From assembly GCA_003168335.1 (NCBI GenBank), contig PMSM01000003.1, positions 62,001-126,000 of the forward strand: a DNA stretch of 64,000 nucleotides. Reading direction: 5' to 3'. Under the pieces are notes generated by a model. The model saw nothing but the letters and a program-made list of their open reading frames with translations. It searched no databases and was not told the DNA's origin. Source of the DNA: Blastocatellia bacterium (GTDB lineage Bacteria > Acidobacteriota > Blastocatellia > Pyrinomonadales > Pyrinomonadaceae). Made by a program: the position numbers and the translations under genes. Positions 45,398-54,337 of this stretch are shown here, in pieces. Within the stretch, counting starts at the first letter, position 1; each line of letters begins with the position of its first letter.

Positions 45398-46495
45398 TCA
45401 CTTGGGATTGGCAATCGCGAAGTAGCCTTCTTTGCTGCGGACGAAGAGACGCGGCAGGCCGCGCGGCGGTTCGACCTTAACTTTGATCTTGTGCCACTTG
45501 CCGTTACTCGTGAAATTCGGTGGCCGGTAGCCGATGGAATACTGGTGACGGAGTTCGAGCGCGATCTGCTCAAAGATGTCGTCCATCTCAGCCGCGGAGC
45601 GCGGGTAAAAAGCTTTGCCGCCGGACACGCTGGCCAACTCATCCAGAATGCCTTGTCCTTCCATGCCCAGCGAGCTGCCCACATCGCTGCCGCCCAGAAT
45701 TCCAATGGCGTAAAGCACGACGTCCGATTCTTTTAGTACTCGCCGCAGCTCGTTGAAGGTATACCGTGAATTGTTGTCTTGCCCGTCACTGATTAGCAGC
45801 AGCGCTCGCTTGGGATGCGTGCCGCGCTGGACGCGTTCAACGCCGAGGTAGCAGGCGTCGTAAAGCGCGGTGTTGTTCTTGGTCTGCACGAACATCAGCT
45901 TATCGAGCACGGCGTTTCCGTCTCGGGTCCGATCCAGGAGCAATTGCGCTCGCGAGTTGAATCCAATCAGAAAATACTCGTCCCGATCGTGGCTGGTTTG
46001 AATGAAGTGGGCCAATGCATCGCGCGCGCGTTTTACCTTGTCACCGCTCATCGAGCCGGAAACATCAAAGAGTACGCCGACTGAGACCGGAGAATCTTCG
46101 TCACTGAAAAACGTAATCTCCTGTGGTGACTTGTCGTCAGAGATACTGAAAGCCTTCTTGCCCAAACCCGAAACGAATCGCCCGTAAATATCAGTCACCG
46201 TCACCGTAAAAGTTATCAAGTCGGTGTTGGTGATGATCGGATTCTTATCGTCGGCGTCACCGCCCGGCAGTTGGATTTTTGTGTCCGCCTTTTGCGGGGC
46301 TTTCTGCGGCGTGGCATCCGGCGGCGTTTTCGTCGCCGCTGGCTGGACCGTTAAGAGGTCTTTCTTCTCCGCTGGCTGGGAAGGTTTGTCTTCGGGTTTC
46401 TGTTGAGCGGTTGAGGGCCGCGACGCAACGAAGGCGACGGCCAAAATCATACAAGTGACCAGCACGGCCAACACTGCATAGCGACGCGATTTCAT
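45398..46495 (-). CDS. VWFA-related acidobacterial secreted protein 5
   Basis: The ATG at 46495 follows AGGGGGG and starts a signal peptide (YAVLAVLVTCMILAVAFVA). The frame upstream to 46618 is ignored. A Lys/Pro/Gln-rich stretch precedes the beta unit TFTVTVTDIYGRFVSGLGKK. The A domain has DVSGS with a following Met, close to the canonical DxSGSM, and LLISDGQDNNSRY. The tail LRHQYSIGYRPPN and WHKIKVKVEPP is conserved. This copy has the most standard metal site of the five. It is probably an envelope protein-binding factor. Confidence 0.9.
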   Translation of the reverse strand: MKSRRYAVLAVLVTCMILAVAFVASRPSTAQQKPEDKPSQPAEKKDLLTVQPAATKTPPDATPQKAPQKADTKIQLPGGDADDKNPIITNTDLITFTVTVTDIYGRFVSGLGKKAFSISDDKSPQEITFFSDEDSPVSVGVLFDVSGSMSGDKVKRARDALAHFIQTSHDRDEYFLIGFNSRAQLLLDRTRDGNAVLDKLMFVQTKNNTALYDACYLGVERVQRGTHPKRALLLISDGQDNNSRYTFNELRRVLKESDVVLYAIGILGGSDVGSSLGMEGQGILDELASVSGGKAFYPRSAAEMDDIFEQIALELRHQYSIGYRPPNFTSNGKWHKIKVKVEPPRGLPRLFVRSKEGYFAIANPK

Positions 46496-46837
46496 GGGAC
46501 CCCCCTGTCTGTAGCGAGGCGCCGGGCCTGGGATTCGCGGACTCGGGTGGCAGGCGATCTGTCTGCATGGTAAGGCGAGTCTCGGATAGATCTCAGTCCG
46601 AAAAGGATTCACCTTCACTGGTTCACACGAGTCTGCGCTTTACCTTCGAAGAGCAACCGAGCGCAGTTTTTACTTTCAAAAAAGAACGCTTAAGTTAAAG
46701 GGGAGACGCCGCGCAATGCCAGGCAGTCTGTGCTGATGAGCGCATTGTAGGCCAGCCGCGGCGCGGGCGCAAGGAAGATCACGGTACTTAACGCGGAATC
46801 GATCGAATCAGTGCCCGCGACGGTGTCTGCGGCGATT

Positions 46838-47752
46838 TCATTTTGGGCCCTGGCGAGCCTCGTCGTGCGGTTGCGGTGTGTACGCGCTCATGGCCCGAAG
46901 TGAGTCAATGTCCGCTGACGATAAGTCGAAATCTTTGCTGCCCAGTTTGATTCTTACCTGGCTTGCCTTTCCTATCTTCGAGAATTGCGCGAAAGGAATT
47001 TGCGCAGTGAGAAACTGGGCTGTGCTGCCGTCGCTCGCCGAATCCTGCGGTAAAAGTAGACGAGCAGTCCCCGAGAACACCACGATCTGATCACACCGAA
47101 TGTCCAGCCTGGCACTTGCCGGGAAGACCTTACGATCTGCGTACGAGGCAAAATCGAAAACCACCCAATCGGGGGCGACCCGATTCGCATCGTTCACGTT
47201 GCCCTTAAACGTGAAGTGAGGAACCAGCGCAATGCCATGGTTCAGGTCTCCCTCGAGCTGTAGTCGGGTAATGCTGACATCGGTTTCATTTCGCGCGGCG
47301 CTGAACCGAGCGACGGGTCTTCTTGAATCTTCCTCAGACCCGCCGGCATTCAGTGCCACACCGCTGCGGTCGAAAACAAAAATCCCCAGACTCCGACTGT
47401 GATGATAGATAAAGAAGCGACTCTCGGCCTCAACGAAACTAATCGCAATACTTTCGATCCCTTTAATTGCGGGATAGTTTGACACCGCGAACCTGGCTGT
47501 CTCCTGAGCGCGCCTGGCCCGGTCTGCCTGGTCTTTCTTGTTCAGTGGCGAGTTAACGAAGGCGATCACAAGGAATCGAGAATTCTGCAGGCTCACGTTG
47601 ATATTCTGCTCGTGATATTTCTCGATCAACAGTTGTTGCAGCCGCGCCATATCTGCCAGCGATTTCAGCCGCCCACTCGAGCAGGAGAACGCCAGCCAAC
47701 CTGAACACAGCGCCAGGAGAATCGCCGCACTTCTCATTAGGGGCGAGGCCAT
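46838..47752 (-). CDS. Lipoprotein of unknown function
   Basis: A lipobox (AFSC, Cys24) follows a hydrophobic segment, and the mature protein of about 280 residues is predicted to be membrane-anchored. The first half is helical with an amphipathic stretch (ADMARLQQLLIEKYHEQNIN) and a strand pair (SRFLVIAFVNSP). The second half is beta-rich (ALVPHFTFKGNVNDANR, RLDIRCDQIVVFSGTARLLL). No family is recognised. It is followed on the same strand, after a divergent arrangement, by no clear operon partner. Confidence 0.7.
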   Translation of the reverse strand: MASPLMRSAAILLALCSGWLAFSCSSGRLKSLADMARLQQLLIEKYHEQNINVSLQNSRFLVIAFVNSPLNKKDQADRARRAQETARFAVSNYPAIKGIESIAISFVEAESRFFIYHHSRSLGIFVFDRSGVALNAGGSEEDSRRPVARFSAARNETDVSITRLQLEGDLNHGIALVPHFTFKGNVNDANRVAPDWVVFDFASYADRKVFPASARLDIRCDQIVVFSGTARLLLPQDSASDGSTAQFLTAQIPFAQFSKIGKASQVRIKLGSKDFDLSSADIDSLRAMSAYTPQPHDEARQGPK

Positions 47753-47776
47753 CGGACTTCTCCTCAGATCAAAATG

Positions 47777-48244
47777 CTAACCACCAGCGTGCCGGTGCAG
47801 GCTTCCCTTGATTCTCTCCGCCGTCTTTGGCCCGATGCCGTCGACCGTTTCCAAACCACCGCCGGCGACAAACTTGCGCAGATCGTCGAGCGATGTGATC
47901 TTGTATTTCTGATGCAGCATCGCAGCGGTCTTGGGACCGACGCCCGGCAGTGCCAATAGGTCCAGGACGGATTCCGGCGTTTCCGCCGTCAGTTTCTCCC
48001 AGGCGTCAAAGGTCCCCTGGTCCAACAATTCGACGATTTTACCTGCCAGCGCTTTGCCGACACCGGGAATTTCCAACAAGCCCGCCACGCCTTCCGTCGC
48101 GGCGATCTCTTTCATTTGCGTGGGCCAGGTCTCGATCGCCTCGGCGGCCATGCGATACGAACGAAGGCGAAACTGATCTTCGCCGCGAATCTCCATCAGA
48201 GACGCCATCGAATTGAACCGGCGCGCAATTTGTTCGTTGTCCAT
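47777..48244 (-). CDS. Helix-hairpin-helix protein resembling the PolX N-terminal region
   Basis: The frame is open from 48700, but only the part from the ATG at 48244 looks like protein. The 155 residues match the DNA polymerase beta-type N-terminal region: an 8-kDa-like helical unit (QIARRFNSMASLMEIRG, RLRSYRMAAEAIE), then hairpin-helix motifs LLEIPGVGKALAGKI, LLALPGVGPKTAAML and VDGIGPKTAERI. The nucleotidyltransferase palm and the PHP exonuclease domain of PolX are absent, and the gene ends cleanly. It may be a free DNA-binding protein or a truncated PolX. Confidence 0.75.
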   Translation of the reverse strand: MDNEQIARRFNSMASLMEIRGEDQFRLRSYRMAAEAIETWPTQMKEIAATEGVAGLLEIPGVGKALAGKIVELLDQGTFDAWEKLTAETPESVLDLLALPGVGPKTAAMLHQKYKITSLDDLRKFVAGGGLETVDGIGPKTAERIKGSLHRHAGG

Positions 48245-48250
48245 TCCGTA

Positions 48251-48329
48251 GACAGGATTAACAAGATTTACAGGAAAAGCAAGAAAGGGACAGGCGTTCT
48301 GACATCCTGATAGTCTTGTGAATCCTGTC
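48251..48329. repeat. Intergenic inverted repeat, GACAGGATT family
   Basis: GACAGGATT at 48251-48259 and AATCCTGTC at 48321-48329 frame further ACAGGA and ATCCTGA units. It lies in the 211-base gap between divergent genes (48245-48455). Sequence of this kind is common between bacterial genes, in my recollection. Confidence 0.65.
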
Positions 48330-48455
48330 AAAGTTTTCGGGGGTAGACGAACTTGACATGCGCGCGCCCAGCGATTACTAATCTCTGGCATCCAGGTTGG
48401 ACGGCAAGATGCTCTGGAATTTTCTTCGGTTAGACTAACTTCTCGAGGTAGAAAA

Positions 48456-50540
48456 ATGAAATTCAGAAAGCTTTTATGCGCGCTGGTTCTGGCGCTGTTC
48501 AGTCTACAGACACTCAACTTCACCGCGCTGGCGGACGAAGGCATGTGGACGTTCAATAACGTCCCCCGGGCCGAGATCAAAAAGAAATATGGCTTTGACG
48601 TGACCGACGAATGGCTGAAGAAGGTGCAGCTCGCTTCGGTCAGATTCAATAACGGCGGTTCGGGCTCGTTCGTTTCTCCCCACGGTCTGGTGCTGACCAA
48701 TTATCACATCGTCGAAGACATCGTCAACGAAGTCAGCACGCCACAGAAGGATCTGGCCAAAGAAGGCTTTCTGGCCCGCACGCAATCTGAAGAGATCAAG
48801 GCGCCCAGCCTTGAACTCAACGTGCTGATGAGCATTGAAGATGTGACCAATCGCGTCAACGGCGCAGTCAAAGCGGGCATGTCTGATGCGGAAAGCTTTG
48901 CCGCGCGACGCGCCGAGACCGCCGCCATCGAAGGCGAGTCAACCAAAGCAACCGGGCTTCGTTCCGACGTTATTACGCTTTACCAGGGCGGACAATACAA
49001 TCTTTACCGTTATAAGAAATACACCGACGTGCGGCTGGTTTTCGTGCCTGAATTTCAAGCGGCATTTTTCGGCGGCGATCCCGACAACTTTAATTTTCCG
49101 CGCTTTAATATTGACATGGCGCTGGTGCGGGTCTATGAAAACGATCAGCCGGTGCAGCCCCCTAGCTTCTTCAAATGGTCGATCGCGGGCGCCAAAGAAG
49201 GAGATTTGGTTTTCGTCACGGGCAACCCCGGCTCGACTGCGCGGCTGAACACGGTCGCCCATTTACAGGAACTGCGCGACACCAGCATTCCGATCATTCT
49301 GCGCCTGCTTGAGCGGCGTGAGGCGATGCTGAAGAAATACATGGGGCTCGGAGCAGAGCAAACCCGCCGGGCCCAGAATGAATTGAACAGCGTGCAGAAC
49401 AGTCTGAAAGTCTATCGCGGACAGGTCGCGGGCCTGAAAGACCAGAAGTTGATGGCCACCAAGCTGATTGACGAACAACTGCTGCGAAAGTCTATAGCCG
49501 CCAATCCCGATCGGCAGAAAATGTATGGCGACGCCTGGGATGCAATTGCCAAAGCGCATCAGGGTCTGCCGTCCTACATCCGCGAACGGAGAATTTTCGA
49601 TCAAGGCAATGGCTTCAACACCGCGTTATTCGGAATCGCCCGCACGCTGGTCAGACTGGCGGATGAAAGCGAGAAGCCGAACGCTCAGCGCCTGCCCGAG
49701 TTCACCGACGCTCGTCGTGCATCGCTCGAGTTAGCACTCTATTCGCCGGCGCCGATCCACGACGATTTCGACAAGCTCAAACTGGCTGATTCGCTTGGCT
49801 TCATGGTGGAACTCCTCGGCGCGGATCAACCGCTCGTCAAACAGATCCTGAATGGCCAGACACCCGAAGCCCGGGCCAATGGTTTGATCGAAGGGACAAA
49901 GCTGAAAGACCCAGCGTTCCGCAAAGAGTTGGCGATAGGTGGGCGTGAGGCGATCGAGTCTTCGACCGATCCGATGATCGTGCTGGCGCGCACCATCGAT
50001 CCGAAGGCGCGCGAGTTGCGCAAGCGTTACGAGAACGAAGTCACGGGGGTTGAGCGCGCCAACTACAGCAAGATCGCGCGCGCCCGTTTCGAGACCGAAG
50101 GCACCAAGCTTTATCCCGATGCGACCTTTACGCTGCGTCTCTCTTATGGCGCCGTCAAAGGATATATGGAGAACGGCAAGAAAGTTGCACCGTTTACTAC
50201 GCTCGGGGGTCTCTATGATCGTGCGACGCAGTTCAAGTCTGAGTTCCCGTACAATCTGCCGTCGCGCTGGCTTGAGAAGAAGTCAGCGGTAGATCTGAAG
50301 ACGCCGTTTAATTTTGTCTCGACCGACGACATCATCGGGGGCAATTCCGGCTCACCAACAATCAATCAGAAGGGCGAGTTGGTCGGTTTGATCTTTGACG
50401 GTAACATTCAATCGCTGGTGGGCGACTTTATCTATGATGAATCAGTCAACCGCGCGATTTCAGTTGACGTGCGGGCGATGAACGAAGTGCTGCGCAAGGT
50501 CTTCAACGCGAATGAAATTGCGGATGAGTTGACGAAGTAG
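48456..50540 (+). CDS. S46 family dipeptidyl-peptidase (DPP7/DPP11 type)
   Basis: This 694-residue secreted serine exopeptidase removes dipeptides from peptide N termini. A signal peptide (LLCALVLALFSLQTLNFTALA) is followed by the conserved DEGMWTFNNVP. The catalytic His is in LTNYHIVED, where family members usually have NHH. The Asp lies in GGDPDNFNFPRF and the Ser in GGNSGSPTIN. The specificity loop reads FDGN; Gly here is the DPP7-type residue favouring hydrophobic P1, while DPP11 has Arg. GAGG precedes the ATG. It probably works with the S41 enzymes of the window in peptide scavenging. Confidence 0.93.
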   Translation: MKFRKLLCALVLALFSLQTLNFTALADEGMWTFNNVPRAEIKKKYGFDVTDEWLKKVQLASVRFNNGGSGSFVSPHGLVLTNYHIVEDIVNEVSTPQKDLAKEGFLARTQSEEIKAPSLELNVLMSIEDVTNRVNGAVKAGMSDAESFAARRAETAAIEGESTKATGLRSDVITLYQGGQYNLYRYKKYTDVRLVFVPEFQAAFFGGDPDNFNFPRFNIDMALVRVYENDQPVQPPSFFKWSIAGAKEGDLVFVTGNPGSTARLNTVAHLQELRDTSIPIILRLLERREAMLKKYMGLGAEQTRRAQNELNSVQNSLKVYRGQVAGLKDQKLMATKLIDEQLLRKSIAANPDRQKMYGDAWDAIAKAHQGLPSYIRERRIFDQGNGFNTALFGIARTLVRLADESEKPNAQRLPEFTDARRASLELALYSPAPIHDDFDKLKLADSLGFMVELLGADQPLVKQILNGQTPEARANGLIEGTKLKDPAFRKELAIGGREAIESSTDPMIVLARTIDPKARELRKRYENEVTGVERANYSKIARARFETEGTKLYPDATFTLRLSYGAVKGYMENGKKVAPFTTLGGLYDRATQFKSEFPYNLPSRWLEKKSAVDLKTPFNFVSTDDIIGGNSGSPTINQKGELVGLIFDGNIQSLVGDFIYDESVNRAISVDVRAMNEVLRKVFNANEIADELTK

Positions 50541-51042
50541 GTGATGGGGTACAGAACCGCTCGCGGTAGCGAGCGGGTAGCATCGAATCGATCTCAAAGG
50601 AATTGCAGATGCTCTCCCCTCGACAATCGTTCTCAGAACACCCTTCGACCAGCCTGCGAAGCAGGCGGCATACTAGTAGCCCCGGGCGTAAGCCCGGGGT
50701 TCCCATCGGTAGTCAAAATCAAGCCCGCGAAGCGGGCGACAGAAACAACTGAACAATCATCGCGGTTCTATGTCGCCCGCTTTACGGGCTTCTCTTATCA
50801 TCAACTGGCTTAACCCATAGCTTGCGCTGTGGGCTATTGATATTCCGTCCGCTTCGCGGACTGCTACCCTGGAATGATTGATTCTAATCATCAATCATGC
50901 CCCCGCTTGCCCCTCCTTCCCCTTCGTTATAAGCTAGGGCCCGAAAAACCCCTGTTTAATTCTCTTGCCAAGGAATTTTGATAAGCGATCAAATGTGCCG
51001 ATTTGTCGGCGGTGTGTTTCGTCAAACTGAAAGGAAAAGACC
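50541..51042. repeat. 500-base intergenic region with palindromic repeats
   Basis: No gene is seen. Palindromes include CCTGCGAAGCAGG, CCCCGGGCGTAAGCCCGGGG, GCCCGCGAAGCGGGC, GCCCGCTTTACGGGC, CCCATAGCTTGCGCTGTGGG and GTCCGCTTCGCGGAC, between about 50660 and 50870. A GAACCGCTCGCGGTAGCGAG unit lies near 50551. The last 150 bases carry the leader of the next gene, with AAAGGAAAA before its ATG. Confidence 0.75.
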
Positions 51043-52131
51043 ATGAGAAGAATCATTCTGGCGTTAGCCATCGTACTATTCGCCGCCAGCTTCGCGGCCG
51101 CGGACACAATCCATTTGCGTGACGGACGGACGATCCACGGCACGTTGCTGGGCTTTAGCAACGGGCGTTTCGTCGTGCGGGTCGAAGCGCGTTATGTGAC
51201 CAACTCGGAGTCGTCCATCAGGAATCCCGGCACCAGCGACCAGGGCGAGATCCAGTATTTCCGTCCGGATGAAGTTGAGCGCATCGAGATTGAAGGCCGC
51301 TCGATCGAAGATACGCGCTTTGAAACCAGCACCGTGCAGGTGGGGCTTGAGTCCAATTGGATCGACGCCGGCATCAATCTGCGGCGTGGCCAGCGCGTGC
51401 AAATCAGCGCCTCGGGCGTGATCACGGCCGGGCGCACGCGCATTACTCCGGACGGACTGCGCTCAACCGATCCGACTTCGCCTTTGCCGAACGCGGCCGA
51501 AGGCATGCTGATCGGCGCCGTCGGTGATGATCGCAACGCGCCGGTTATGGAGCTCGGCTCGACGCGCGAATTCACGGCTGATCGCGACGGGCGACTTTAT
51601 CTGACCGTCAATCGGGGATCGTTCAACGACGCGCGCGGCAGTTTCACCGTGCAGATCAAGCGTGAGCGTGGAGGGGACTCTGCAGGCTCCGATCGGCCCG
51701 GAAGGATACGTTCGCGCGACCGCCAGTCGAGCGATGACTCTCGGCGCAACCGCACGCCGCAGGAAGTGACCGTTAACGTGCCCGGTACGTCGCGTAGTAC
51801 TGACACCGGGATCGATGTGCGTTCCGGCGATCAAATAACTTTCACGGCCACTGGGACCGTGGTCGCGGGACGTCGAACTGGCGAGGTAGGACCCGAAGGC
51901 GGGCGCAACACCGGTTTCGGCTCAGTCGTTGGCACCAAGCCGGTGCCGAGCGCAGGTCCCGGCGCGCTGATCGGCTTCATTCGCATGTTGGATGGTCAAA
52001 CCAGCCAGGCGTTTCTGATCGGCAGCCAACTGACTTTCACTGTTCCGGCCGACGGCCGTCTGATTCTCGCCATCAATGATGACGATTACAGCGACAACAG
52101 CGGCAGCTTCAGCGTGAGGATTAGGCGGTGA
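51043..52131 (+). CDS. Secreted protein with two LecA-like domains
   Basis: After a signal peptide (IILALAIVLFAASFAAA) comes a short beta domain (TIHLRDGRTIHGTLLGFSNG, about 20-90). It is followed by two similar beta-sandwich units: VGLESNWIDAGINLRRGQRV to TVQIKR (about 98-206), and VNVPGTSRSTDTGIDVRSGD to SVRIRR (about 245-362). Both carry the pattern (v)GxLI/MGxxG...ADGRLxLxxN(D) typical of the PA-IL/LecA galactose-binding fold. The second has INDDDYSDNSGSF, close to the calcium-binding lectin loop; the first has a shorter, degenerate loop (VNRGSFNDARGSF). It may bind sugars or act as a calcium-dependent adhesin. Confidence 0.8.
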   Translation: MRRIILALAIVLFAASFAAADTIHLRDGRTIHGTLLGFSNGRFVVRVEARYVTNSESSIRNPGTSDQGEIQYFRPDEVERIEIEGRSIEDTRFETSTVQVGLESNWIDAGINLRRGQRVQISASGVITAGRTRITPDGLRSTDPTSPLPNAAEGMLIGAVGDDRNAPVMELGSTREFTADRDGRLYLTVNRGSFNDARGSFTVQIKRERGGDSAGSDRPGRIRSRDRQSSDDSRRNRTPQEVTVNVPGTSRSTDTGIDVRSGDQITFTATGTVVAGRRTGEVGPEGGRNTGFGSVVGTKPVPSAGPGALIGFIRMLDGQTSQAFLIGSQLTFTVPADGRLILAINDDDYSDNSGSFSVRIRR

Positions 52132-52219
52132 GCCGCCCTTGAACTGAAGTAGTATCAATAAGTGCTCGGCAAGGATTAAGATTCCCTGCCGAGCATTTTC
52201 TTTTCACTAACCAATTCAG

Positions 52220-53785
52220 ATGAACCTCCTCAAACCACCCTGCGATGAAGGCGTAATCTCTGCGCCGAAAGCTGCCGCGCCGTGTACGAAGAAACGCGGG
52301 CGTTGGATTCTCGCCGCAACCATTCTCGGCTCGAGCATGGTGTTCATTGACGGCACCGTGGTCAACGTGGCCCTGCCTGCCCTCCAAAAGAATCTTAATG
52401 CGACGGCCGTCGACGTGCAGTGGGTGGTTGAATCGTACGCGCTCTTTCTGGCGGCGCTGTTGTTGCTCGGCGGTTCGTTGGGCGATCACTTCGGACGCCG
52501 GCGCATTTACTCGATTGGGGTGGTGCTGTTCGCGCTGGCCTCGATCTGGTGCGGACTGGCGCCAAACATCAGTCAACTAATCGTGGCGCGCGCAGTGCAG
52601 GGCGTTGGCGGTGCGCTCCTGGTCCCGGGCGGTCTGGCGATCATCAGCGCGTCCTTTCCAGAGGAAGAGCGTGGACGGGCGATCGGAACGTGGTCTGGCT
52701 CCACCGCAATTACCACCGCGCTTGGTCCAGTCATCGGCGGATGGTTGATCGAGCACGTTTCCTGGCGCGCAGTCTTCTACCTGAATCTTCCGCTGGCGGT
52801 GATCGTACTCTTGCTGGTCGTGCGGTGCGTTCCTGAAAGTCGCAATGAAGAAGAGTCGCGGAAGTTGGATCTGTTGGGCGCGTCGCTGGCGACATTAAGT
52901 CTCGGCGCAATCGTCTACGGGCTGATCGAATCATCGCGTTTGGGTTTGCAGAGCTCGATAGTAATAAGCGCGCTGTTAGCGGGCATGATCATTTTCGCCG
53001 CGTTCATTTTGGTCGAAGCGCGCTTGCATCATCCGATGATGCCGCCGGCGCTTTTTCGCTCGATGAATTTTACCGGCGCAAACCTGCTGACGCTGTTCTT
53101 GTATGCAGCGCTGGCGGGCACGCTCTACTTCCTGCCGCTCAACCTGATTCAGGTGCAGGGATACAGTGCGACGGCGGCAGGAGCGGCGACGCTTCCTTTT
53201 ATTTTGATCATGTTCCTGTTGTCGCGTTGGTCCGGAGGATTAGTCAAACGTTATGGCGCGCGCCTGCCTTTGGTCGTGGGCCCAATCATCGCCGCGGCTG
53301 GATTCGCAATGTTTCTCAGGCCCGGCGTCGGTGGCAGTTACTGGAAGACTTTTTTCCCGGCGGTGGTTGTGCTCGGAATTGGGTTGGCGATCAGTGTCGC
53401 TCCGCTGACGACCACGGTGATGAACTCAGTAAAAGCCAGTCACGCGGGTATCGCTTCCGGTGTTAACAATGCTGTCTCGCGCACGGCCGGGTTGCTGGCG
53501 GTAGCTGTCTTCGGGCTGATAATGTTCCACGCTTTTGATAGTTGTCTGAAACAGCGGCTCGATCAAATCGCAGCTCCAACTGAGATTCGCCAAGCCCTGA
53601 ACACCGAGCGCATAAAGCTGGCCGCGGCAGAGATTCCGCGCGGCGTGGATGAAGAAACGCGCGCCGCGCTCAGGCAGGCCATTAACGAATGCTTTGTGTC
53701 CGGCTTTCGCCGAGTGATGCTGGTGGGCGCGTCGTTGGCGCTGGCCGGATCTGCGATCGCCTGGCTGATGATCCGAGGGCGGTAA
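52220..53785 (+). CDS. MFS transporter, DHA2 (EmrB/QacA) drug-exporter family
   Basis: The 521-residue inner-membrane protein has about 14 hydrophobic helices. Diagnostic motifs include SSMVFIDGTVVNVALPALQK in helix 1, LGDHFGRRRIY in loop 2-3, and the conserved exporter segment in helix 5 (GPVIGGWLIEH). An unusual polar segment (residues about 445-490, KQRLDQIAAPTEIRQ) lies before the last helix and may be an extracytoplasmic loop. It probably exports drugs or metabolites using the proton gradient. There is no adjacent membrane-fusion partner and no regulator. Confidence 0.9.
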   Translation: MNLLKPPCDEGVISAPKAAAPCTKKRGRWILAATILGSSMVFIDGTVVNVALPALQKNLNATAVDVQWVVESYALFLAALLLLGGSLGDHFGRRRIYSIGVVLFALASIWCGLAPNISQLIVARAVQGVGGALLVPGGLAIISASFPEEERGRAIGTWSGSTAITTALGPVIGGWLIEHVSWRAVFYLNLPLAVIVLLLVVRCVPESRNEEESRKLDLLGASLATLSLGAIVYGLIESSRLGLQSSIVISALLAGMIIFAAFILVEARLHHPMMPPALFRSMNFTGANLLTLFLYAALAGTLYFLPLNLIQVQGYSATAAGAATLPFILIMFLLSRWSGGLVKRYGARLPLVVGPIIAAAGFAMFLRPGVGGSYWKTFFPAVVVLGIGLAISVAPLTTTVMNSVKASHAGIASGVNNAVSRTAGLLAVAVFGLIMFHAFDSCLKQRLDQIAAPTEIRQALNTERIKLAAAEIPRGVDEETRAALRQAINECFVSGFRRVMLVGASLALAGSAIAWLMIRGR

Positions 53786-53909
53786 CTTCTCAACCACTTC
53801 CATTGGCTTTTTCCCTGCCGGGGCGCTATGGTTGGTAACACGCCCTGTCTGGACAGACCCCCATCTGATCAGACCTCATCGATCAAAAATTTCTTGGTGA
53901 GGGAAACTG

Positions 53910-54293
53910 ATGGCAAAAAAAGCCGGCACTCCCATTATTCTGGTCATCGAAGACTATTCGGACAGCCGCACACTGCTTTCGTCTCTGTTGCGGGCAAAAG
54001 GCTACAAGGTCGTCGAAGCTCGCGACGGCAAGGAGGGTCTCCGCCAGGCCCACCGCGTCATCCCGGATCTGATCTTGATGGATCTGGCCATGCCGGAAAT
54101 GGACGGCGTGGAAGCAACTCGGCAGCTTCGTCAAAGACACGCCTTGTCGCGCACACCTATCTTTGCCATCAGCGCCTATGTAACTGCCAATGTTAAGCAC
54201 GATGCCATCGCGGCCGGCTGCGCCGAAGTGTTTCCCAAGCCTCTGGATATTGAGCGGTTGCTGGGAAAGATCAAGGCAACGCTCGAGGCCTGA
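53910..54293 (+). CDS. CheY-like single-domain response regulator
   Basis: The 127-residue protein is a bare receiver domain with no output domain. It has the acidic pocket (VIEDYSDS), phospho-acceptor in LILMDLAMPEMDG, Ser/Thr switch region (AISAY) and the conserved Lys in FPKPLD. It may take phosphate from one of the genome's histidine kinases, for example the large kinase at 11.4-16.5 kb, but there is no direct evidence for this. GAGGGAAAC precedes the ATG. Confidence 0.9.
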   Translation: MAKKAGTPIILVIEDYSDSRTLLSSLLRAKGYKVVEARDGKEGLRQAHRVIPDLILMDLAMPEMDGVEATRQLRQRHALSRTPIFAISAYVTANVKHDAIAAGCAEVFPKPLDIERLLGKIKATLEA

Positions 54294-54337
54294 CGCCGAG
54301 GCGCGGCCAGCTCTTCTGCTGCGCTAACGCGCCGGCT

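Noticed and set aside
48245-48700. Longer start for the helix-hairpin-helix protein
   Set aside because: The extra 152 codons are antisense to the S46 peptidase start and an intergenic repeat, with no protein-like pattern.
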